Positions 18,775 to 27,979 are shown, counted from the first letter of the stretch. The stretch: 62,277 bases of DNA from Collinsella sp. (GCA_019419625.1 DXZO01000060.1:1-62277), one strand, 5' to 3'. Program-made: numbers and translations. The notes: generated by a model not told the origin, from the sequence alone.

Positions 18775-19350
18775 ATGGCTGAGACTTCAAAACCGAGCCG
18801 CAGAAGGCGGAGTGCCGCGCCGGTCAACCGACGCACAACATCGGTGACGTGGGGTAAACACGCCTCGGGGTTTGACGGCTCGTTCAAGCGCACTAAATAC
18901 GGCTATCCTTCGACAGGTGCCCGCTTGGCAATGCAGGCAGAGTCCTCGCTGTGGGGCCGCAAACGCGTGGTGGGCTCAAAGCTCAAGCACGACGGCACGC
19001 TCGGCTACATCAGCCGCGGGGCGGCTCGCCGCAGTGGGCTCAATCCTGCTGGTTGGCATCGTTATGTGCCGATCGCGGTCGTCGTTGCAGTGATCGTCAT
19101 CGCACTCGCTGCGCTTGGCTACGCCGGCGGTGGCGCCAACTTGGACGCGGTGTTTAAATCGCCCGAGCTCGCGCATGCAGGCACAGAAGTTGTCGAGGGC
19201 GCTCAGACCCAGACGGGCGTCGCACCCCAGCGCGGCATCGTCGCGGCGGCCTCCACCATCGCCGACGCTCAAAAGGACGAGGGCGAACAGGGCGACGGCG
19301 CCGAAACGACCCACACGAACGAAACGACGACAACTCCATCGGCAAGATAA
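18775..19350 (+). CDS. Hypothetical single-pass membrane protein
   Basis: Not recognised. It is a 191-aa protein with a strongly basic N-terminal half (SRRRRSAAP, SFKRTKYG, RKRVVGSKLKHDG), one transmembrane helix at about residues 100-120 (VPIAVVVAVIVIALAALGYAGG) and an acidic, Thr/Glu-rich tail presumably outside the cell. The layout suggests a type II or tail-exposed envelope protein. The start is the ATG at 18775; the longer frame has no better site. It lies 84 bp after the NtrC-like gene, same strand. Confidence 0.6.
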   Translation: MAETSKPSRRRRSAAPVNRRTTSVTWGKHASGFDGSFKRTKYGYPSTGARLAMQAESSLWGRKRVVGSKLKHDGTLGYISRGAARRSGLNPAGWHRYVPIAVVVAVIVIALAALGYAGGGANLDAVFKSPELAHAGTEVVEGAQTQTGVAPQRGIVAAASTIADAQKDEGEQGDGAETTHTNETTTTPSAR

Positions 19351-19359
19351 GTTGCGAGT

Positions 19360-19399
19360 GGGGTGGCTAAAATAGCCCCGTCCCAAATTAGCTACCCCT
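19360..19399. repeat. GGGACGGGGCTA repeat, short copy
   Basis: GGGGTGGCTAA, AATAGCCCCGTCCCAA, ATTAGCTACCCC forms an imperfect palindrome. The 23 bases from 19374 (AGCCCCGTCCCAAATTAGCT...) recur exactly at 32171-32193 at the end of a longer hairpin. Confidence 0.6.
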
Positions 19400-19413
19400 A
19401 TGACGCTCCTGGG

Positions 19414-19935
19414 TTACCTTACGTAGACGACGTTGTCGCGGCGGGGTTTGGGCTCGGGTAGCGTGTCTTCGGCATAGCCCAGAATGCAGTGACCGACGCC
19501 GCGCAGGCTGCCGTCGGCGGGCAGGCCCCAGCTGGCCAGCAGCTCCAGGCCCTCGGGCGAGTCAAAGACCTCATGCGCGCGGTGAATCCAGCATGAGTCG
19601 ACACCCAGTGCATAGGCGGCGTTGAGCAGGTTGCCCATGGCGAGCGATCCGTCTTCCAGGTGCGTGGGCACGCTGCGGTCGACCAGTACCACCACAACGG
19701 TCTTGGCGCCATAGAAGGGGTCGCTGTTGCTGCCCATGACTTGCGCGTTGAGCTGCGAGAGACGCTCGACGGTCGCGGGGTCGGTGACGGCGACAAACGT
19801 CACCGGCTGGCGCCCCATGCCACTGGGTGCATACTGGCCGGCCTCGATAATGCGTGCGAGCTTTTCGGCCTCGACGGGACGATCACTGTATTTGCGGCAG
19901 CTGCGGCGGTGGATGAGTGCTTCGATAGTCTCCAT
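19414..19935 (-). CDS. Nitroreductase-family protein
   Basis: An FMN-dependent NAD(P)H oxidoreductase of 173 aa. The N-terminal IEALIHRRSCRKYSDRPV is the family FMN-phosphate binding motif, followed by AGQYAPSGMGRQP, and the C-terminal region has GVGHCILGYA. Likely reduces nitroaromatics, quinones or flavins; natural substrate unknown. The ATG at 19935 follows AAGGAGA and gives the normal family N-terminus; a 32-residue longer frame is rejected. Confidence 0.86.
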   Translation of the reverse strand: METIEALIHRRSCRKYSDRPVEAEKLARIIEAGQYAPSGMGRQPVTFVAVTDPATVERLSQLNAQVMGSNSDPFYGAKTVVVVLVDRSVPTHLEDGSLAMGNLLNAAYALGVDSCWIHRAHEVFDSPEGLELLASWGLPADGSLRGVGHCILGYAEDTLPEPKPRRDNVVYVR

Positions 19936-20229
19936 GGTGTCTCCTTGCGGTGGCGTTGCAGATGCCACGTTCATACCCGTCGGGCTCAAACGATAGACGG
20001 TCAATTGCCCGGCCAAAAGGGTAGATTCCAATTGGGAAAGTGGGTTTGCATAAAAGTGCCTTCAGAATGTGACAAACCAATGGGATGGTTAAACGTTTTA
20101 TCCCGTCTACCCTGCGGTTTTTTACCACTTGCCTAAATGATGCCCGCATAACCTCTGATAAAGGTTTTACTAAAGGAACACCAACGTTTATCAACGCGCC
20201 GTGGTGGCGCCGGGCCAGGAGGTAACATC
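19936..20229. other. 294-bp gap without gene
   Basis: Divergent promoter region for the nitroreductase and the small protein at 20230. It contains a short stem (GGCGTTGCAGATGCC) and AT-rich stretches, but no open frame, RNA gene or repeat shared with the rest of the window was recognised. Confidence 0.5.
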
Positions 20230-20520
20230 ATGTTCCAGGCTGGAGATGTCGTCGAGACCGACTTCGAAGGATTTCTGAAGTTGCTGCGTTCCAAGACGCG
20301 CGCTTTTGTGACGATTGACGATCACGAGTACTACATCACGCACACCGATGGCTATTGGCGTGTTCAGGATTGCGAGGCCCTCAACGACAAGGGCCACTTT
20401 ACTGACTGCTCCGAGCTGGTCAACACGGTCTGCGAGGTCGTCGAGCTGCCGTGGATTGCCGGCAAGAGCCTGCATGACAGCTTCTCGGGCGCCACGGTCT
20501 ACGAGGCCGTCGCCGCCTAA
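20230..20520 (+). CDS. Small conserved-looking hypothetical protein
   Basis: Not recognised. A 96-aa acidic protein starting MFQAGDVVETDFEGFLKLL, with TIDDHEYYITHTDGYWRVQD in the middle. Supported by a near-perfect ribosome binding site (CCAGGAGGTAACATC) and a terminator after its stop. It has no signal peptide or membrane segment, so it is probably cytosolic. It is monocistronic between the nitroreductase and the MarR operon. Confidence 0.75.
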   Translation: MFQAGDVVETDFEGFLKLLRSKTRAFVTIDDHEYYITHTDGYWRVQDCEALNDKGHFTDCSELVNTVCEVVELPWIAGKSLHDSFSGATVYEAVAA

Positions 20521-20546
20521 CGGGCAATAAAACCCGATTTTCACGT

Positions 20547-20585
20547 GACCGCTGGCGCTGCCCCCGCGCCGGCGGTCTTTTTCTG
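20547..20585 (+). terminator. Terminator of small hypothetical gene
   Basis: The GACCGCTGGCGC stem with GCGCCGGCGGTC (one mismatch) is followed by TTTTTC. Confidence 0.85.
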
Positions 20586-20625
20586 CCGATAGGCCATAAA
20601 AGTGCAAGCATTTGCGGAGAGCCTG

Positions 20626-20684
20626 TTGACGATAGTCAAAACCCGGACTAATCTAGAGATATAAATTGGTCAAAAATCGGACAA
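20626..20684 (+). promoter_or_regulatory. Promoter and candidate MarR operators
   Basis: TTGACG (20626) and TAATCT (20649) are spaced by 17 bp. The -35 lies in a perfect palindrome TTGAC-GATA-GTCAA (20626-20639). A second dyad, TTGGTC...GGACAA (20666-20684), lies just downstream of the -10. This arrangement fits autorepression of the MarR-ABC operon. Confidence 0.55.
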
Positions 20685-20700
20685 TCGAATGGTGGGATAG

Positions 20701-21201
20701 ATGAATAGTGCGGTTACGCTGGTCGATTTCGACCGGTTGCTCAATGGACTCGACCATATTTATTCGGAGTTCTCGCGCGCCTGCGGTCTTTCGGACTGCG
20801 CTTACTGGATGCTCGTCGATACCAGCACGGCGGGCGGCAGCGTCGCCGTAAGCCGTCTGACAAGCGAATGGTTCTACAGCAAGCAGACCATCAACTCGGC
20901 AATTAAAACCTTGACGGCGCGGGGCTTCGCAACGTTGGAGTTTGCCGAAGGCAGTCGTAAGAACAAGGTTGTGAGCCTGACCGAAGAGGGCAGGCGATTT
21001 GCCGAGCGTTATGCGCTGCCGGCACTCAAGGCCGAGCAGCGAGCCTTTGGCGCGCTTGAGCCGTGTGAGCAGCGCGAGATTATGCGCTTGATCGGAAAAT
21101 TCTCTCAGGTGCTCGGTGAGGAGTGCGAGGCATTTAAGCAGCATATCGCTGCCGAGAGCCAAGCCGAGAATCAAGGTGAGGGGGAGTCGTGCGACTGTTA
21201 A
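20701..21201 (+). CDS. MarR-family transcriptional regulator
   Basis: A 166-aa winged-helix regulator. The DNA-binding part contains VSRLTSEWFYSKQTINSAIK then LTARGFATLEFAEGSRKNKV and SLTEEGRRFAE (wing and following helix); helical ends form the dimer interface. It is first in an operon with two ABC exporter genes and its stop overlaps the first ABC start by 13 bp. This is the typical layout of a drug- or metabolite-responsive repressor controlling its own efflux pump. Palindromes over the promoter are probable binding sites. Confidence 0.88.
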   Translation: MNSAVTLVDFDRLLNGLDHIYSEFSRACGLSDCAYWMLVDTSTAGGSVAVSRLTSEWFYSKQTINSAIKTLTARGFATLEFAEGSRKNKVVSLTEEGRRFAERYALPALKAEQRAFGALEPCEQREIMRLIGKFSQVLGEECEAFKQHIAAESQAENQGEGESCDC

Positions 21202-22925
21202 TGAGGTTTCTGAAGCCCTATCGAGGGCTTATCGCAGTGACGCTGCTGGTGCTGCTGGTTGATAACGTCGGCACGCTGTTGGTTCCCACGATGCTGGCGA
21301 ACATGGTCAACACCGGTATCACCACGGGTGATGTCGACTACATTTTGCGCAATGGCCTCTACATGCTTATCGCGACCGGCATGGCCAGCGGCGGCGCGGT
21401 GCTGGGCTGCTATCTTTCGGCGCGCTTGGCCGCCAACGTGGCCTGCGATATCCGCAATGCCGTGTACGACAAGTCGCTCGAGCTCGCGGCCAGCGACTTT
21501 GAGCGCTTTGGCACCGGATCGATGATCACGCGCTCGCTCAACGACATCAATGTGATTCAGCAGGCCATCCTGCAGACGATCCAGCTGGTGCTGCCGGTGC
21601 CGTTCTTGGCCGTCGCGGGCATCATTTTTGCGTGGCTCATCGATCCCGCCATGGGTACGCTGCTGGGCGTGGTGGTTGCGATCGTGCTGGTGGCGGCAGT
21701 CTTTACCGTGGCTAACGCCGCGCCAATTTTTATGCGCCTGCAGAGCTTTATCGACCGCATGAACGTGGTGCTGCGCGAGAACATCGTGGGCGTTCGCGTC
21801 ATCCGCGCTTTTAATAAAGAGCTTCACGAGGAGCAGCGCCTGGACGAGGTGTTTAGCGATTACGCGGACAACGCCATTAAGGTCAACCACCTGTTTGTGG
21901 GCCTTGATAGCTCTACCTTCTTTTTGATGAACATTGCCGAGGTGGCGGTGCTGTGGGTGGGCGGCAACCGCGTTGGCGCCCACGCCATGCAGATTGCGAG
22001 CATCTCCGCGGTGCTGGAATATGCGCTCCTGATCCTGTTCTTTGTGATGATGGCGCAGATGGTAGTGCTGACGCTGCCGCGCGCCGCGGCGTGCCTGAAC
22101 CGTGCGCAGCAGGTGTTGGAGATTGAGCCGAGCATCGTGGACGGCGAGCGTACGCTGGGTGACGGGGCGCCTGCCTCCGGGGGCGATGCGGATGCGGTCG
22201 CTGAGTTCGATCACATGTCGTTTCGTTTTGACGATGCCGATGAGGACACCCTGTGCGACCTGAGCTTTGCCTGTCGTCGCGGGCAGACCACCGCGATCGT
22301 GGGCTCGACGGGCTCGGGCAAGTCGACGGTGGCAAAGCTTCTACTGCGCTTCCACGATGCCACCAAGGGCATCATTCGCCTGGACGGCGTCGATCTGCGC
22401 GAGCTTTCGCAAGGTGAGATTCGCGGGCGCATTGCCTATGTGCCGCAGAAGGCGTGGCTGTTCTCGGGTACCGTGGCAAGCAATCTGCGCTTTGGCAACG
22501 AGGACGCGACCGAGGCGGACATGCTTCATGCGCTGCAGGTTGCCCAGAGCACCTTTGTGCTCGATCAGCCGCAGGGGCTCGATACCCCGGTTGCCCAGGG
22601 CGGTACGAACTTTTCGGGCGGCCAGCGCCAGCGCCTGGCCATTGCTCGCGCGCTCATGAAGCGCGCCGACCTGTATATCTTCGACGACAGTTTTTCTGCT
22701 CTGGACTTTAAGACCGATGCCGCCCTGCGCCATGCGCTGCAGGACGAGACGCGCGACGCCGCGGTGCTTATCATCGCGCAGCGCATCTCGACGATTCTGC
22801 ACGCCGACCAGATTGTCGTGCTCAAGGATGGCGAGGTCGTGGGCCTGGGCACGCATGGCGAGCTTATGGAAACCTGCGAGGTGTACCGCGCCATCGCGGA
22901 ATCGCAGATGAAGGGAGGTGAGTAG
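21189..22925 (+). CDS. ABC exporter half-transporter, degenerate-site subunit
   Basis: A 578-aa type IV ABC exporter subunit: six-helix membrane domain (residues 1-310) and a nucleotide-binding domain. Walker A is GSTGSGKST (about 372), the signature FSGGQRQR (about 476) and Walker B YIFDDSFSALD (about 498). An Asp stands where the catalytic Glu should be, as in the non-catalytic site of heterodimeric exporters such as TM287/288 or BmrCD. The partner is the next gene. The GTG start overlaps the MarR gene and follows AGGTGAGGGG. Likely exports a drug, lipid or peptide. Confidence 0.9.
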   Translation: MRLLMRFLKPYRGLIAVTLLVLLVDNVGTLLVPTMLANMVNTGITTGDVDYILRNGLYMLIATGMASGGAVLGCYLSARLAANVACDIRNAVYDKSLELAASDFERFGTGSMITRSLNDINVIQQAILQTIQLVLPVPFLAVAGIIFAWLIDPAMGTLLGVVVAIVLVAAVFTVANAAPIFMRLQSFIDRMNVVLRENIVGVRVIRAFNKELHEEQRLDEVFSDYADNAIKVNHLFVGLDSSTFFLMNIAEVAVLWVGGNRVGAHAMQIASISAVLEYALLILFFVMMAQMVVLTLPRAAACLNRAQQVLEIEPSIVDGERTLGDGAPASGGDADAVAEFDHMSFRFDDADEDTLCDLSFACRRGQTTAIVGSTGSGKSTVAKLLLRFHDATKGIIRLDGVDLRELSQGEIRGRIAYVPQKAWLFSGTVASNLRFGNEDATEADMLHALQVAQSTFVLDQPQGLDTPVAQGGTNFSGGQRQRLAIARALMKRADLYIFDDSFSALDFKTDAALRHALQDETRDAAVLIIAQRISTILHADQIVVLKDGEVVGLGTHGELMETCEVYRAIAESQMKGGE

Positions 22926-22926
22926 C

Positions 22927-24933
22927 ATGACCGAGGAGCTCGAGAAGCAGGGCGGCGTTGATGACGCCGTTGCCGCGGGGCTGGTTGAGGAAACGGCTGC
23001 CGCGTCGACCGAGCTGGATGACGCCGCCAAGGCTGCAGTCGAGCGCGAGGCTCGCCGCCAAGCGCTCTACGAGGAAAACGAGCGTGCCGAGGACGAGCGT
23101 GCCCGCGCCGAGGCAGAGCGTATGCGCGACGTGGACGACGAAGAAGAGGACGAGACGCCCCGGGATACCTGGGCGACGGTGCGCCGCCTGTGGAGCGAGG
23201 CCGTCGGCGACCATTGGCGCTTCTATATCGTGTTCGCGAGCATTGTGTTCTATGTCATCTTTAACACCGCCGCGCCGGCATATAGCGCCCGCGTGATCGA
23301 TGAGCTGTGGGGCCACATTCAGGTGGCGTTTGCCAACGGAACCACCTTCAACATCACCTGGGAGAACTGCGGCAAGACCATCTTCGTCTACTTTATGATC
23401 TGGACTGCCGCTGCCTCGTTCTATGCGCTCCAGAGCTTTTTGATGTCGAGTGTGGCCGAACGCCTCAACCTGCGTCTGCGCAACCGCATCGCGCAAAAGC
23501 TCAGCCGCCTGCCGCTCGCCTACTTTGACGCACATCGCCCCGGTGAGGTGGTCAGCCGCGCGACCAACGACTTGGACAAGATGTCCGAGAGTATGCAGCG
23601 CGGATTGCTGCAGCTGCTGGTATCGATCGGTACCGTGACGGGCGCCATCATCATGATGTTCGTCTATAGCGTTAGGCTCACGTTGATCTTTTTGGGTTTT
23701 ACGGCGGTATCGCTGCTGGTGACCAAGGTGGTTTCGCGCCGTACGCATGATGTGACGGGCGAGCGTCAGGAATGGGTGTCCAAAATCACGAGCGCGGTCG
23801 AGGAGGGCTATTCGGGCCGTTTGGTGATTCGCGCATTCAACCGTGAGCACCAGAGCTCTGCCGAGGTGCACGAGGCCTCGGGCGAGCTGGCGCGCGTGAG
23901 TACCAAGGCCGACTTTATGATCAACGCCGTCGGACCCGCGGTTCGCTTTATCGGTCGCCTGGCGCAGATCGTGATTGCGCTCGTGGGCTGCAGCATGCTG
24001 GTCGCCGGTCACATGACCGTCGGCGTGTTCCAGGCGTTCTTCCAGTTTATCTACGAGGCGTCCGAACCCATGACGCAGCTGTCGTTCACTTTCAACTCGC
24101 TGCAGAGCGCGCTGGCGAGTGCGGAGCGCGTGTTCGACCTGCTCGATGAGCCCGAGATGGAGGCCGATCCGCAGCCGGGCGAGGCAGCCAATCTGCCGGG
24201 TCGCGTGGAGGGCCGCGTCGCTTTTGAGCATGTGCGCTTTGGCTACACGCCCGAAAAGCCGCTCATGCGCGACGTGTCGTTTACCGCCGAACCGGGTCAG
24301 AAGATTGCGGTGGTGGGAACCACGGGTGCGGGTAAGACCACGCTCATCAACCTGCTCATGCGCTTCTACGAGATTGACGGCGGCCGCATTACGCTCGACG
24401 GTGTGGATACGCGCCTCATGAACCGTGGTGAGCTACGTCAGCAGTTTGGCATGGTGCTGCAGGACGCCTGGCTGTTCGACGGCACGATTGCCGAAAACAT
24501 CGCCTACGGCTGCCCCGAGGCAACGCGCGACGAGATCGTGGCTGCCGCCCGCGCCGCGCAGGTCGACTTCTTTGTGCGCACCATGCCGCAGGGCTACGAC
24601 ACGCGCGTGGCCAATGATGCCGAAAGCATCAGCCAGGGCCAGCGTCAGCTGCTGACCATTGCGCGCGTGCTGCTCAACAACCCGGCGATTCTCATCTTGG
24701 ACGAGGCGACGTCGAGCGTGGACACGCGTACCGAGCTTGCCATCGGCCGTGCCATGGACGCGCTCATGCATGGGCGCACGAGCTTTGTGATCGCGCATCG
24801 CCTGTCGACGATCGTGGACGCCGACCTGATCTTGGTCATGGATCACGGCAACATTATCGAGCAAGGCACGCATAAGGAACTGCTGGCTGCCGAGGGTGCT
24901 TACGCCGACCTCTATCTGAGTCAGTTCGCATAG
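22927..24933 (+). CDS. ABC exporter half-transporter, catalytic-site subunit
   Basis: Partner of the upstream subunit; 668 aa. An acidic, charged cytoplasmic extension of about 80 residues precedes the six-helix domain (from about residue 85). Walker A is GTTGAGKTT, Walker B ILILDEATSSVD with the catalytic Glu, and the signature is altered to ISQGQRQL. This complements the degenerate partner: one intact and one impaired ATP site. The ATG at 22927 is two bases after the upstream stop and is served by AAGGGAGGTG; a GTG three codons upstream lies within that site and is rejected. Confidence 0.9.
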   Translation: MTEELEKQGGVDDAVAAGLVEETAAASTELDDAAKAAVEREARRQALYEENERAEDERARAEAERMRDVDDEEEDETPRDTWATVRRLWSEAVGDHWRFYIVFASIVFYVIFNTAAPAYSARVIDELWGHIQVAFANGTTFNITWENCGKTIFVYFMIWTAAASFYALQSFLMSSVAERLNLRLRNRIAQKLSRLPLAYFDAHRPGEVVSRATNDLDKMSESMQRGLLQLLVSIGTVTGAIIMMFVYSVRLTLIFLGFTAVSLLVTKVVSRRTHDVTGERQEWVSKITSAVEEGYSGRLVIRAFNREHQSSAEVHEASGELARVSTKADFMINAVGPAVRFIGRLAQIVIALVGCSMLVAGHMTVGVFQAFFQFIYEASEPMTQLSFTFNSLQSALASAERVFDLLDEPEMEADPQPGEAANLPGRVEGRVAFEHVRFGYTPEKPLMRDVSFTAEPGQKIAVVGTTGAGKTTLINLLMRFYEIDGGRITLDGVDTRLMNRGELRQQFGMVLQDAWLFDGTIAENIAYGCPEATRDEIVAAARAAQVDFFVRTMPQGYDTRVANDAESISQGQRQLLTIARVLLNNPAILILDEATSSVDTRTELAIGRAMDALMHGRTSFVIAHRLSTIVDADLILVMDHGNIIEQGTHKELLAAEGAYADLYLSQFA

Positions 24934-24963
24934 TGTGACAAAGGGACAGTCCCGCATGTCACA
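24934..24963. repeat. GGGACAGTCCC palindrome
   Basis: TGTGACAAAGGGACAGTCCC then GCATGTCACA, a short palindrome directly after the ABC operon stop, sharing the GGGACAG centre with repeats at 12812 and 15224. Confidence 0.6.
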
Positions 24964-24971
24964 TCAAAAAG

Positions 24972-25009
24972 AAAGGCGCGCCGGGGATGGATTCCCTGGC
25001 GCGCCTTTT
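24972..25009. terminator. Bidirectional terminator between ABC operon and cysE
   Basis: A stem of about 16 bp (AAAGGCGCGCCGGGGA with TCCCTGGCGCGCCTTT) with A-rich left flank and T-rich right flank between convergent genes. Confidence 0.88.
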
Positions 25010-25046
25010 GCGTCGGTGCCGATGTTGTTTTGTGCCGCTCGCGTTC

Positions 25047-25751
25047 CTAGTGCTCGTCCACGAGCTTGGCGACGAGGGCCTTGAGCTCGGCCACCTCTCG
25101 CTCGAGTTCCTTGACGCGGCGGGCATTCTCGGTAATGCCCTGGCGGTTGAGGGCGCTCTGCTCGGCGGCGTCATCGGGCATGTACTCGCGATGCTGCTTG
25201 GCGTCAAAGCTCTCCTCGAACACGCGGCAGCCGTTGCGCTTGATGATGCGCCCGGGCACGCCCACGACGGTACAGTTATCGGGTACGTCTTTGACGACGA
25301 CCGAGTTGCCGCCGATCTTGACGTTGTTGCCGATGCGGATGTTGCCGAGCACCTTGGCGCCCGTGCCCACAGTGACGTTGTTGCCCAGGGTGGGGTGGCG
25401 CTTACCGGTCTCGTTGCCGGTACCGCCGAGCGTGACGCCCTGGTAGAGCACGCAGCTGTCGCCCACAATGGTGGTCTCGCCGATGACGACGCCCATGGCG
25501 TGGTCGATAAAGAAATGTTTGCCGATCTGTGCAGCGGGATGAATCTCGACGCCGGTGATGTGGCGGGTGATTTGCGAGAGCACACGGGCGAGCGAGCGAT
25601 GACCATGCTCCCACAGCCAGTGCTCGGGCACGTGGTTCCACTTGGCGTGCAGGCCAGGATAGGAAAGGAAAATGACCAGACCGTTTTGCGCGGCGGGGTC
25701 CTGCGCTTGGACGGTCTTGATGTCCTCGCGAATGGTATTGATAAAGCTCAC
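25047..25751 (-). CDS. cysE: Serine O-acetyltransferase (CysE, short form)
   Basis: Acetylates L-serine with acetyl-CoA, the committed step of cysteine synthesis. The 234-aa protein has a short N-terminal helical domain and a left-handed beta-helix: IHPAAQIGKHFFIDHAMGVV with the catalytic His/Asp, IGETTIVGDSCVLYQGVTLG, and VVKDVPDNCTVVGVPGR. The C-terminal tail is predicted coiled coil (ENARRVKELEREVAELKALV) rather than the Ile-terminated cysteine-synthase-binding tail. The GTG start at 25751 follows AAGGGAGGG. No cysK is adjacent. Divergent from dedA. Confidence 0.88.
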   Translation of the reverse strand: MSFINTIREDIKTVQAQDPAAQNGLVIFLSYPGLHAKWNHVPEHWLWEHGHRSLARVLSQITRHITGVEIHPAAQIGKHFFIDHAMGVVIGETTIVGDSCVLYQGVTLGGTGNETGKRHPTLGNNVTVGTGAKVLGNIRIGNNVKIGGNSVVVKDVPDNCTVVGVPGRIIKRNGCRVFEESFDAKQHREYMPDDAAEQSALNRQGITENARRVKELEREVAELKALVAKLVDEH

Positions 25752-25974
25752 CGGCCGCCCTCCCTTAGCGCCATGGCAATGCGATTCAATAAAGTATAGC
25801 GATTCGCTAGGGATTAGGAAGAACAATCTTGGCGGTTTTGCACGACAGGTGTCAGTTATGCAAACTTGCTGGTAATGGAGTCATGCTTTTGTGGGGTTGC
25901 GCACGAGGGGGCGCCGCAACCGTATACTGGTCAACTTGGACGTGTCCGCGCCCACAACTGAGAGGTTTTACTTC

Positions 25975-26622
25975 ATGGGTTTCATCAATTTCATTGCCGA
26001 GCTGCTTAAGGACCCGCGCACCGCGATCGCCAGCTGGATCGCCGCCGGCCCGCTTATGGCCTACGGCTGCGTGTTCCTGATTATCTTTATCGAGACGGGC
26101 GTGGTGTTCTTCCCGTTCCTTCCCGGCGATTCGCTGCTGTTCGCCTCGGGCTTCTTTGCCCACAACGGCGGCTTTAACATCGTGGCTTTGCTGGCCGTTG
26201 CATGGGCCGCTGCCATCTTGGGCGATCAGTGCAACTTTATGATCGGCCATTTCTTTGGCAAAAAGATCATTGCCTCGGGCAAGGTCAAGGCCATGACGCC
26301 CGAGCGCATCAAAAAGTCTGAGGACTTCCTGGACAAATGGGGCCACCTGGCCATCTTCCTGGGTCGCTTCTTCCCGTTTATCCGCACCTTTGTGCCCTTC
26401 ATCGCCGGCATGGGCGGCATGCATTGGCGCAACTTTGTCATCTTTAACGTGTTGGGCGGCATTACCTGGTCGACGGTCTTCACTCTGCTGGGCTACTTCT
26501 TTGGCGGCATCCCCTTTGTGCAGGAGCACTTTGAGCTGCTGATTATCGGCATCGTCGCGGTGTCGATCATCCCGACCGTGGTCGGTCTGGTTAAGGCTAA
26601 GCTGGGCAAAAAGAACGCGTAG
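25975..26622 (+). CDS. DedA-family membrane protein
   Basis: Integral membrane protein of 215 aa, likely a lipid carrier (undecaprenyl phosphate or phospholipid) flippase/scramblase. Family motifs: IETGVVFFPFLPGDSLLF, NFMIGHFFGKKI, and FLGRFFPFIRTFVPFIAGMG with the conserved Arg and Pro. About five hydrophobic segments, including re-entrant loops. The ATG follows ACTGAGAGG. Monocistronic with a terminator at 26653. Confidence 0.88.
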   Translation: MGFINFIAELLKDPRTAIASWIAAGPLMAYGCVFLIIFIETGVVFFPFLPGDSLLFASGFFAHNGGFNIVALLAVAWAAAILGDQCNFMIGHFFGKKIIASGKVKAMTPERIKKSEDFLDKWGHLAIFLGRFFPFIRTFVPFIAGMGGMHWRNFVIFNVLGGITWSTVFTLLGYFFGGIPFVQEHFELLIIGIVAVSIIPTVVGLVKAKLGKKNA

Positions 26623-26652
26623 CTCGAGCCAGCGCGCAAACCGTGCCGTTGA

Positions 26653-26686
26653 GGCCCGTCACCCTTTACGGTGGCGGGCCTTTTTG
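26653..26686 (+). terminator. Terminator of dedA-family gene
   Basis: An 11-bp stem (GGCCCGTCACC / GGTGGCGGGCC) followed by TTTTT. Confidence 0.9.
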
Positions 26687-26705
26687 CTTCGGTCAAATGA
26701 AAATA

Positions 26706-26756
26706 CTTTACTTAGTTAAAGAAAAGCGTTTTATCAGACGCGTACGGGGAGTACAA
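26706..26756 (+). promoter_or_regulatory. Candidate operator and promoter of ilvE
   Basis: CTTTACTTAGTTAAAG (26706-26721) is a near-palindrome matching 13 of 16 bases of that at 3513-3528 upstream of the amino-acid importer. A TACAAT -10-like hexamer lies at 26751. The 155-nt leader that follows shows no T-box or other riboswitch signature. Confidence 0.45.
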
Positions 26757-26910
26757 TCTCGTGCATGCGAATCGACGTGCCATCGGCTTTGATGCCGTTC
26801 GCGTGTCCCGTCCGACTCTACGCTCCGGGCGTGCGACGTTGCGGCGCGGTCGGCCTCGGTCCTTGCGCGCGGGTTCGCGAGTTTGCAACTGTGTATGTAA
26901 GGAGCGACAT

Positions 26911-27963
26911 ATGACTGTCGAGAAGAAGGATATCGATTGGGGTAGCCTTGGCTTTGGCTACATGAAGACCGATTACAGCTACGAGGCCCATTGGAAGGAT
27001 GGCGAGTGGGACGAGGGCGGCCTGACCACCGACCACACCCTGCATGTCTCCGAGTGCGGCGGCATCTTCCATTACTGCCAGGAGGTCTTTGAGGGCCTGA
27101 AGGCCTACACCGCCGAGGACGGCAGCATCGTCTGCTTCCGTCCCGACATGAACGCCGAGCGTATGTACAACTCTGCGCAGCGCCTCGAGATGCCCCCGTT
27201 CCCCAAGGACAAGTTCGTTGAGGCCGTCAAGCAGGTCGTTTCTGCCAACGCCGCCTGGGTTCCGCCCTTCGGTTCCGGCGCGACCCTGTACGTGCGTCCG
27301 TTTATGATCGGCTCCGGTGACGTGATCGGCGTGGCTCCCGCTCCTGAGTACACGTTCCGCATTCTCGTGACCCCGGTCGGTCCGTACTTTAAGGGTGGCC
27401 TCAAGCCCGTCAAGCTGCGCGTTTCCGAGTACGACCGCGCCGCACCGCACGGCACCGGCAACATCAAGGCCGGCCTGAACTACGCCATGTCCCTCAAGCC
27501 CACGATGGAGGCTCACCGCGAGGGCTATGCCGAGAACCTGTATCTCGACTCCGAGTCCCGCACCTATGTCGAGGAGACCGGCGGCGCCAACGTGCTGTTC
27601 GTGAAGGAGGACGGCACCCTCGTCGTTCCGCAGTCGCACACCGACTCCATCCTGCCCTCTATCACCCGCCGTTCGCTCGTTCAGGTTGCTCAGGACCTGG
27701 GCATGGCCGTTGACCAGCGTCCCGTCGAGTGGGCCGAGGTCAAGGCCGGTACCTTTGTCGAGTGCGGTCTGTGCGGCACCGCTGCCGTCATCTCCCCGGT
27801 CGGCGAGATCGACAACAAGGTTTACGGTGCCGACGAGACCGTGACCTTCCCGGCTGGCTACACCGAGATCGGCCCCGTGATGAAGAAGCTCCGCGAGACC
27901 CTGACTGGTATCCAGTCCGGTGCTGTCGAGGATAAGCACGACTGGGTTTACACCGTCGCGTAA
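26911..27963 (+). CDS. ilvE: Branched-chain amino-acid aminotransferase
   Basis: PLP enzyme of fold type IV that interconverts leucine, isoleucine and valine with their 2-oxo acids. It has 350 aa. The PLP lysine is in GTGNIKAGLNYAMSL; other hallmarks are YCQEVFEGLKAY, RPDMNAERMYNSAQR, YVRPFMIGSG, EETGGANVLFV, ILPSITRRSLVQ and CGTAAVISPVG. Length fits the BCAT-type family. The ATG at 26911 follows TAAGGAGCGAC; the in-frame extension upstream is arginine-rich leader sequence and is rejected. Monocistronic. Confidence 0.95.
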   Translation: MTVEKKDIDWGSLGFGYMKTDYSYEAHWKDGEWDEGGLTTDHTLHVSECGGIFHYCQEVFEGLKAYTAEDGSIVCFRPDMNAERMYNSAQRLEMPPFPKDKFVEAVKQVVSANAAWVPPFGSGATLYVRPFMIGSGDVIGVAPAPEYTFRILVTPVGPYFKGGLKPVKLRVSEYDRAAPHGTGNIKAGLNYAMSLKPTMEAHREGYAENLYLDSESRTYVEETGGANVLFVKEDGTLVVPQSHTDSILPSITRRSLVQVAQDLGMAVDQRPVEWAEVKAGTFVECGLCGTAAVISPVGEIDNKVYGADETVTFPAGYTEIGPVMKKLRETLTGIQSGAVEDKHDWVYTVA

Positions 27964-27979
27964 GCTGCCATAGCTGTTC

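Noticed and set aside
22918..22926. GTG start three codons earlier for the second ABC gene at 22927
   Set aside because: It lies within the ribosome binding site AAGGGAGGTG, leaving no spacing for initiation.
26757..26910. T-box or leader-peptide attenuator for ilvE
   Set aside because: No T-box consensus, no run of branched-chain codons with a proper start, and no terminator stem in the leader.
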